From Gp6-AA40 sp050742535 (lineage in GTDB: Bacteria > Acidobacteriota > Vicinamibacteria > Vicinamibacterales > UBA2999): DNA of 9,519 nt. The notes under the pieces were generated by a model, which saw only the letters and a program-made list of their open reading frames with translations, made no database searches and had not been told where the DNA came from. This document shows positions 6,641 through 9,519 of this stretch, piece after piece. Positions within the stretch are counted from its first letter, which is position 1; each line of letters opens with the position of its first letter. The position numbers were made by a program, and so were the translations under genes. The DNA is taken from NCBI GenBank assembly GCA_050742535.1, contig JBOGIQ010000237.1, positions 1 through 9,519 of the forward strand, written 5' to 3'.

Positions 6641-6679
6641 GGGCTGCTGCGCTCAGCACAAAAACGGATTATATGCGAT

Positions 6680-7438
6680 ATGAACGTTGACGATCTGCAG
6701 CGGCTGTTGGACGACGTCAAGCGCGGCGCGCTCGAAACACACCACGCGTCGGAGCGCATTCTTCAGGCGTTGCGCGCGGCGCCTTTCGAGGATCTCGGCT
6801 TTGCACGCATCGACACGCACCGCGAGGTTCGCCAGGGCTTCCCCGAGGTCATACTCGGGCTGGGAAAGACGCCGGCTCAGATAGCCGCCATCGCCGAGCG
6901 CATCGTCGCCCGTGGCCAGACGCTGCTCGTCACGCGGGCGTCGCGCGACGCGTTCGACGCGGTTCGTGCGACAGTCCCGGCGGCGGAGTACCACGACCAG
7001 GGCCGCGTCATCACGCTGCGGCAGGCAACGGCGCCGGCGGGTGTGGGCACCGTCCTCGTGGTATGCGCCGGCACTTCCGATCTACCGGTTGCGGAAGAGG
7101 CGGCGATCACCGCGGATGTGATGGGCAACACGGTTGACCGGCTCTACGACGTGGGCGTCGCGGGCATCCATCGCGTGCTGCAGGAGCGCGCGCGGCTCGA
7201 AGCGGCGCGCGTCGTGGTCGTGGTCGCTGGAATGGAAGGCGCGCTGCCAAGCGTGGTCGCCGGCTTGATTCACACGCCGGTCATCGCGGTGCCAACCAGC
7301 GTCGGCTACGGCGCGAGCTTCGGCGGCATCGCCGCCCTGCTCGGGATGCTGAACAGCTGCGCAAACGGCGTGGCGGTGGTGAACATCGACAACGGCTTCG
7401 GGGCAGCGTGCATGGCCAGCGCGATCAATCATCTTTGA
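6680..7438 (+). CDS. larB: LarB, NaAD carboxylase/hydrolase of nickel-pincer cofactor synthesis
   Basis: LarB acts first in making the nickel-pincer nucleotide used by lactate racemase and related enzymes. It carboxylates the pyridinium ring of nicotinic acid adenine dinucleotide and cleaves the phosphoanhydride, releasing AMP. The 252-residue length fits the family. The N-terminal part (1-125) includes DTHREVRQGFPEVILGLGKT (45-64). The C-terminal PurE/AIR-carboxylase-like domain carries VVCAGTSDLPVAEEA (127-141), VAGMEGALPSVVAGL (182-196), IAVPTSVGYGASFGG (202-216) and LNSCANGVAVVNIDNG (224-239), all strongly conserved in LarB. The chosen start, ATG at 6680, gives the family-typical MNVDDLQRLL; an upstream in-frame GTG at 6611 would translate the REP-like element and is rejected. 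No good Shine-Dalgarno precedes the start. No larC, larE or larA gene is within the window, which is unusual for this gene. Confidence 0.93.
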   Translation: MNVDDLQRLLDDVKRGALETHHASERILQALRAAPFEDLGFARIDTHREVRQGFPEVILGLGKTPAQIAAIAERIVARGQTLLVTRASRDAFDAVRATVPAAEYHDQGRVITLRQATAPAGVGTVLVVCAGTSDLPVAEEAAITADVMGNTVDRLYDVGVAGIHRVLQERARLEAARVVVVVAGMEGALPSVVAGLIHTPVIAVPTSVGYGASFGGIAALLGMLNSCANGVAVVNIDNGFGAACMASAINHL

Positions 7439-7454
7439 TCGCGAGGATCGCGAG
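7437..7454. repeat. Two tandem GATCGCGAG 9-mers after larB
   Basis: GATCGCGAG occurs twice back to back (7437-7445 and 7446-7454), starting inside the larB stop codon and ending at the first base of the shared hairpin. Such a short repeat could arise by slippage and has no clear function. Confidence 0.6.
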
Positions 7455-7475
7455 GCACCCCTGTTACGGGGTGCC
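7454..7475. terminator. Shared hairpin between convergent larB and the VWA-like gene
   Basis: A perfect 8-bp stem, GGCACCCC (7454-7461) paired with GGGGTGCC (7468-7475), with a 6-nt loop TGTTAC. It lies in the 42-bp gap between two facing stop codons (7438 and 7481). A symmetric hairpin here would suit bidirectional termination. Neither side has a T-tract, so intrinsic termination would be weak, and it may protect the 3' ends of both mRNAs. Confidence 0.6.
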
Positions 7476-7480
7476 CGCGC

Positions 7481-8374
7481 CTATTTCGTGCGCTCGAGCG
7501 TCAGACCCGTCACCTGCTTGCCGGTCACGCCGAGGCTGACGCCTCCGAGGTTACCCGTCTTCCCGTCGGGACGCTGCGCGAGGATGCGGAACTGCCGCGT
7601 CTGGCCGGCCATCTGCTTGGCCACTTCGGCGCCGAGCTCCGGCATCAACGTCACGTAGCGGCTGATCGTGTTGATGTTCTCGTAGCGTCCGCCGGTCGCC
7701 TTCGTCACCGCCAGTCCGACCTGGGTCTGCACCACGCCGCCGGACGCACGGGCGGCGGCGCCGTTGAACAGCAGCACGTGGACGATCATCGGCCGGCTCT
7801 GGACCCGGTCGAACGCGCGCTGCACGTCGCGGTCCTGTACGTCGTTGTCGCCCGCGGCCGTGGCCGCGGAGATGATCACGGTGAAGACGTCTTCCTTTTC
7901 CTTCGTCGCGCGCTGCGCCGCTTCGCCCAGCGACTCGGTGAACCGTCCGGTACCCCGATCGGGCGTAAGGACGTCCACGCCCTTCAGCAGCGCCGCGCGG
8001 TCACCGGTTGGACGCACCAGCGGCCGCGCCTGCGGCGCCGTGGTGTAGATGCTGGTCTCGACGCCGGGCGGCAGCGCCTCGATCAGGCCGCGCAGCCCTT
8101 TCCGCAGATCGGCGATGCTGTCGCTGCCGAAGCCGGCGCCGTTGTCCACCAGCACCTGCACCTTCACCACGCGATCGACCGCGTCCACGCGAAGGACTTT
8201 TCCGGTGACGCCGTCTTCCAGCACGCGCAGCTCCCCGGCGTCGATCTTCTCGGGACTGGCGTTGGTGGCGGGATCGACGATGCTCGCGAGGAGCGTGAAC
8301 TGCTGCTGTGCGCGCACACCGGCTGCGGAACACAACAGGAAGGCAACAACGACAAGCGGCGTGAAGAACCGCAT
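7481..8374 (-). CDS. Exported von Willebrand A-related protein with degenerate metal site
   Basis: A 297-residue protein from ATG 8374, with GGAGGT (8378-8383) just upstream. A longer frame to 8560 runs through the divergent promoter region and has no site. Residues 1-22 are a signal peptide (hydrophobic core, cleavage at VRA before Gln23). After a short beta segment (DAGELRVLEDG, 46-55) comes a Rossmann-type VWA-like domain. It has strand VVKVQVLVDNG (69-79), helix SDSIADLRKGLRGLIEALP (84-102), strand VETSIYTTAP (105-114), helix GRFTESLGEAAQRAT (143-157), strand DVFTVIISA (162-170) and strand MIVHVLLFNG (196-205). This follows the VWFA-related family common in Acidobacteria. The usual DxSxS metal motif is DNGAG (77-81), with both serines replaced by glycine, so divalent-metal adhesion is doubtful. 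It is probably a periplasmic protein-interaction module; its partner is unknown. It converges on larB. Confidence 0.78.
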   Translation of the reverse strand: MRFFTPLVVVAFLLCSAAGVRAQQQFTLLASIVDPATNASPEKIDAGELRVLEDGVTGKVLRVDAVDRVVKVQVLVDNGAGFGSDSIADLRKGLRGLIEALPPGVETSIYTTAPQARPLVRPTGDRAALLKGVDVLTPDRGTGRFTESLGEAAQRATKEKEDVFTVIISAATAAGDNDVQDRDVQRAFDRVQSRPMIVHVLLFNGAAARASGGVVQTQVGLAVTKATGGRYENINTISRYVTLMPELGAEVAKQMAGQTRQFRILAQRPDGKTGNLGGVSLGVTGKQVTGLTLERTK

Positions 8375-8402
8375 AGCACCTCCGAGGGCGGCTGGCGCGA
8401 AT

Positions 8403-8408
8403 ATATTA
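8403..8408 (-). promoter_or_regulatory. Candidate -10 box for the VWA-like gene
   Basis: The minus strand reads TAATAT within the only strongly AT-rich patch of the 145-bp divergent spacer, 28 bp from the VWA-like start codon. That would give a leader of roughly 20 nt. Just upstream on the same strand is a dyad, ACCCG and CGGGT (8422-8426 and 8408-8412), that could be an operator. No convincing -35 box is seen. Confidence 0.35.
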
Positions 8409-8502
8409 CCCGTGTAACGTTCGGGTTGTGTCCTTAGACGCCTAATCCGCGAATTCGGCCGTCGAGTCGGCAGCATTGGGCGAAGGGCGCGAAGAACGGG
8501 AT

Positions 8503-8508
8503 TACAAT
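8503..8508 (+). promoter_or_regulatory. Candidate -10 box for the iorA-type gene
   Basis: TACAAT (5 of 6 to consensus) followed by CCG lies 11 bp before the ATG at 8520. Transcription would start about 5 nt or fewer before the start codon, giving a nearly leaderless message. There is no clear Shine-Dalgarno sequence, only a GGCGGG (8512-8517) that is too close to be ideal. The box shares TAYAATCCG with the candidate at 3085-3093. Confidence 0.45.
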
Positions 8509-8519
8509 CCGCGGCGGGT

Positions 8520-8978
8520 ATGGCGTTCGATCTGATCGTCAACGGGACGCGGCATACCATCGACGCCGATCCACAGACGCCGCTCCTGTGGGTGATTCGA
8601 GATCAGGCCGGGCTGACGGGCACCAAGTTCAGCTGTGGGATCGGTCAATGCGGCGCCTGCACGGTGCACGTGGGCGGTCGCGCCGTCCGTTCGTGCAGCG
8701 TTCCCGCCTCGACCGCCGTCGGCAGGCCGGTCCTGACGATTGAAGGGCTCTCGCCCGACGGCAGCCATCCCATTCAGATCGCCTGGAAGGAATTCGACGC
8801 ACCGCAGTGCGGCTACTGCCAGTCGGGGATGATCATGAGCACGCTCGCCCTGCTCACGACACGCCCGAGCCCGACCGACGCCGACATCGACGCCCAGATC
8901 ACCAACATCTGCCGCTGCAGCACCTACCACCGCATCCGGCAGGCCATTCACCTCTCCGCGCGGCTGATGAGGAAGTAG
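8520..8978 (+). CDS. iorA: [2Fe-2S] small subunit of IorAB-type molybdenum hydroxylase
   Basis: A 152-residue electron-transfer subunit of a xanthine dehydrogenase-family oxidoreductase. The N-terminal plant-ferredoxin domain binds one [2Fe-2S] cluster through Cys39, Cys44, Cys47 and Cys59 (CGIGQCGAC, then RSCS). The helical C-terminal domain binds the second through Cys97, Cys100, Cys131 and Cys133 (CGYCQSGM, then NICRCSTY). Length and the CRCSTYHRIRQAI ending fit the isoquinoline 1-oxidoreductase alpha type, which pairs with a two-part (IorB) partner and lacks a FAD subunit. There are 4 bases between its stop and the next gene's ATG, so the two form an operon. The real substrate is unknown: IorAB-like enzymes in soil bacteria oxidise various N-heterocycles or aldehydes. 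It is divergent from the VWA-like gene. Confidence 0.92.
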   Translation: MAFDLIVNGTRHTIDADPQTPLLWVIRDQAGLTGTKFSCGIGQCGACTVHVGGRAVRSCSVPASTAVGRPVLTIEGLSPDGSHPIQIAWKEFDAPQCGYCQSGMIMSTLALLTTRPSPTDADIDAQITNICRCSTYHRIRQAIHLSARLMRK

Positions 8979-8982
8979 CGTC

Positions 8983-9519
8983 ATGGCAGCGAGCGTGGAC
9001 CGCCGTGAATTCCTGGCGACGATCGCCGCCGCGCACGGCGCGTTCGTGCTCGGCTTCTGGCTGCCGGCGAGGGCACACGCGCAAAGCGCAGCGGCCGGTC
9101 CCTGGTACGCAGAAGCCTCGGATCGTGAAATCAATGCGTGGATTGTCATCGCGCCGGACGACACGGTGACGATCCGCATCGCGCAGACCGAGCTCGGTCA
9201 GGGCGTCTGGACCTCGAACGCGATGATGGTCTGCGAAGAGCTGCAATGCGACTGGAGCCGGGTGCGGCCGCAATACGCGTCCGCAAACCGGGACGCCCGG
9301 GAGATGGCCCCCGCGTGGACGTTGCCCGTGCCGGGCAATGGCGCCGCCGATTCCAGAGGCGGCGGCGTGCCCACGTTCGGCAATCGCGATCGCACGGGGG
9401 TCTCTGGTATTCCCGACAGCCTGTACAGGCGGATGCGGACGAACGCGGCATCATCCGTGAAAGATGGACGCTACTATCTGCAGCTCGCCGGCGCCGAAGC
9501 GCGCGAGCGGCTGCTGCTG
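8983..9519 (+). CDS. iorB: Molybdopterin-binding large subunit, IorB type (partial, N-terminal 179 residues)
   Basis: Starts at ATG 8983 with GAGGAA (8969-8974) 8 nt upstream and is open to the right edge. Residues 6-12 (DRREFLA) and the following hydrophobic stretch to about 33 form a twin-arginine signal, so the folded cofactor-bearing complex would be exported, as expected for IorB-type enzymes. The early catalytic-subunit signature follows: INAWIVIAPDDTVTIRI (50-66), AQTELGQGVWTSNAMMVCEEL (67-87) and a DWSRVRPQYAS segment (89-99). A Gly/Pro-rich stretch of about 30 residues (roughly 108-140, WTLPVPGNGAADSRGGG then FGNRDRTG) precedes MRTNAASSVKDGRYYLQLAGAEARE (151-175). That stretch looks longer than in many homologues. 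The active-site Glu and most cofactor contacts lie beyond the window, so completeness cannot be judged. Confidence 0.9.
   Translation, partial: MAASVDRREFLATIAAAHGAFVLGFWLPARAHAQSAAAGPWYAEASDREINAWIVIAPDDTVTIRIAQTELGQGVWTSNAMMVCEELQCDWSRVRPQYASANRDAREMAPAWTLPVPGNGAADSRGGGVPTFGNRDRTGVSGIPDSLYRRMRTNAASSVKDGRYYLQLAGAEARERLLL

Noticed and set aside
6611..6679. N-terminal extension of LarB from GTG 6611
   Set aside because: It would translate the REP-like element (CGPFDRAQGG) and overlap the glycosyltransferase start. LarB proteins start near the MNVDDLQ segment.
5512..6690. 392-codon plus-strand open frame opposite the glycosyltransferase
   Set aside because: Its product is an Arg/Val/His-rich composition typical of antisense reading of a high-GC gene, with no motif. 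The minus-strand frame carries the full GT2 motif set.
8375..8560. N-terminal extension of the VWA-like protein
   Set aside because: It would bury the signal peptide 62 residues in, ignores the GGAGGT site before ATG 8374, and crosses the divergent promoter region.
8502..9179. 225-codon minus-strand frame opposite iorAB
   Set aside because: Antisense to two confidently identified, motif-rich genes; composition is that of a shadow.
1..9519. A defence system, prophage, transposon or other novel multi-gene system
   Set aside because: No nuclease, helicase, integrase, transposase, toxin-antitoxin pair, terminal inverted repeats or attachment sites were seen. The genes belong to housekeeping, cofactor, envelope and exported-protein families.

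Overview
This is a high-GC bacterial chromosomal segment packed with genes, with no tRNA, rRNA, transposase, integrase or CRISPR array. The gene content points to Acidobacteriota, probably a soil Vicinamibacteria-like lineage. The pointers are a TIGR03435-type soil-associated secreted protein, a von Willebrand A-related secreted protein, a two-domain secreted DUF8021/NTF2-like protein, a CslA-like glycosyltransferase and an IorAB-type molybdenum hydroxylase. The taxonomic call is an inference from family content, not from a marker gene.

Layout. Bases 1-3065 are all on the minus strand. Read in the direction of transcription they hold citrate synthase (1923-3065), a Yip1-like membrane protein 7 bp downstream (1382-1915), a hairpin, a repeat-rich coiled-coil protein (736-1257) and a TIGR03435 protein that runs off the left edge (1-682). 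A 46-bp divergent spacer carrying a TATAAT box separates citrate synthase from a plus-strand pair of exported proteins. These are a signal-peptide DUF8021-like protein (3112-4122) and an overlapping lipoprotein metzincin protease with matrixin-like active-site spacing (4112-5131). The protease converges on a minus-strand membrane glycosyltransferase (5128-6612), and the two stop codons share one TTAA. A REP-like palindrome sits directly upstream of the glycosyltransferase start and supplies its likely ribosome binding site. Divergent from it is larB (6680-7438), the first enzyme of nickel-pincer cofactor synthesis. larB and the VWA-like gene (7481-8374, minus) converge on a shared perfect hairpin. 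After a 145-bp divergent regulatory region, the window ends with the small [2Fe-2S] subunit (8520-8978) and the start of the Tat-exported molybdopterin subunit (8983 onward) of an IorAB-type oxidoreductase.

Functionally this looks like ordinary chromosome: central carbon metabolism, cofactor synthesis, envelope polysaccharide and several exported proteins. Two units look like real operons: citrate synthase with the Yip1-like gene, and iorA with iorB. The DUF8021-like/metzincin overlap is a third likely unit. I see no defence system, phage or other clearly new multi-gene system. The points most worth following up are the bacterial matrixin-like lipoprotein and its overlapping partner, the REP-like element inside a translation start region, the VWA protein with a degenerate metal site, the larB with no lar partners in view, and recurring TAYAATCCG boxes very close to start codons. 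No stretch longer than 300 bases lacks a gene.
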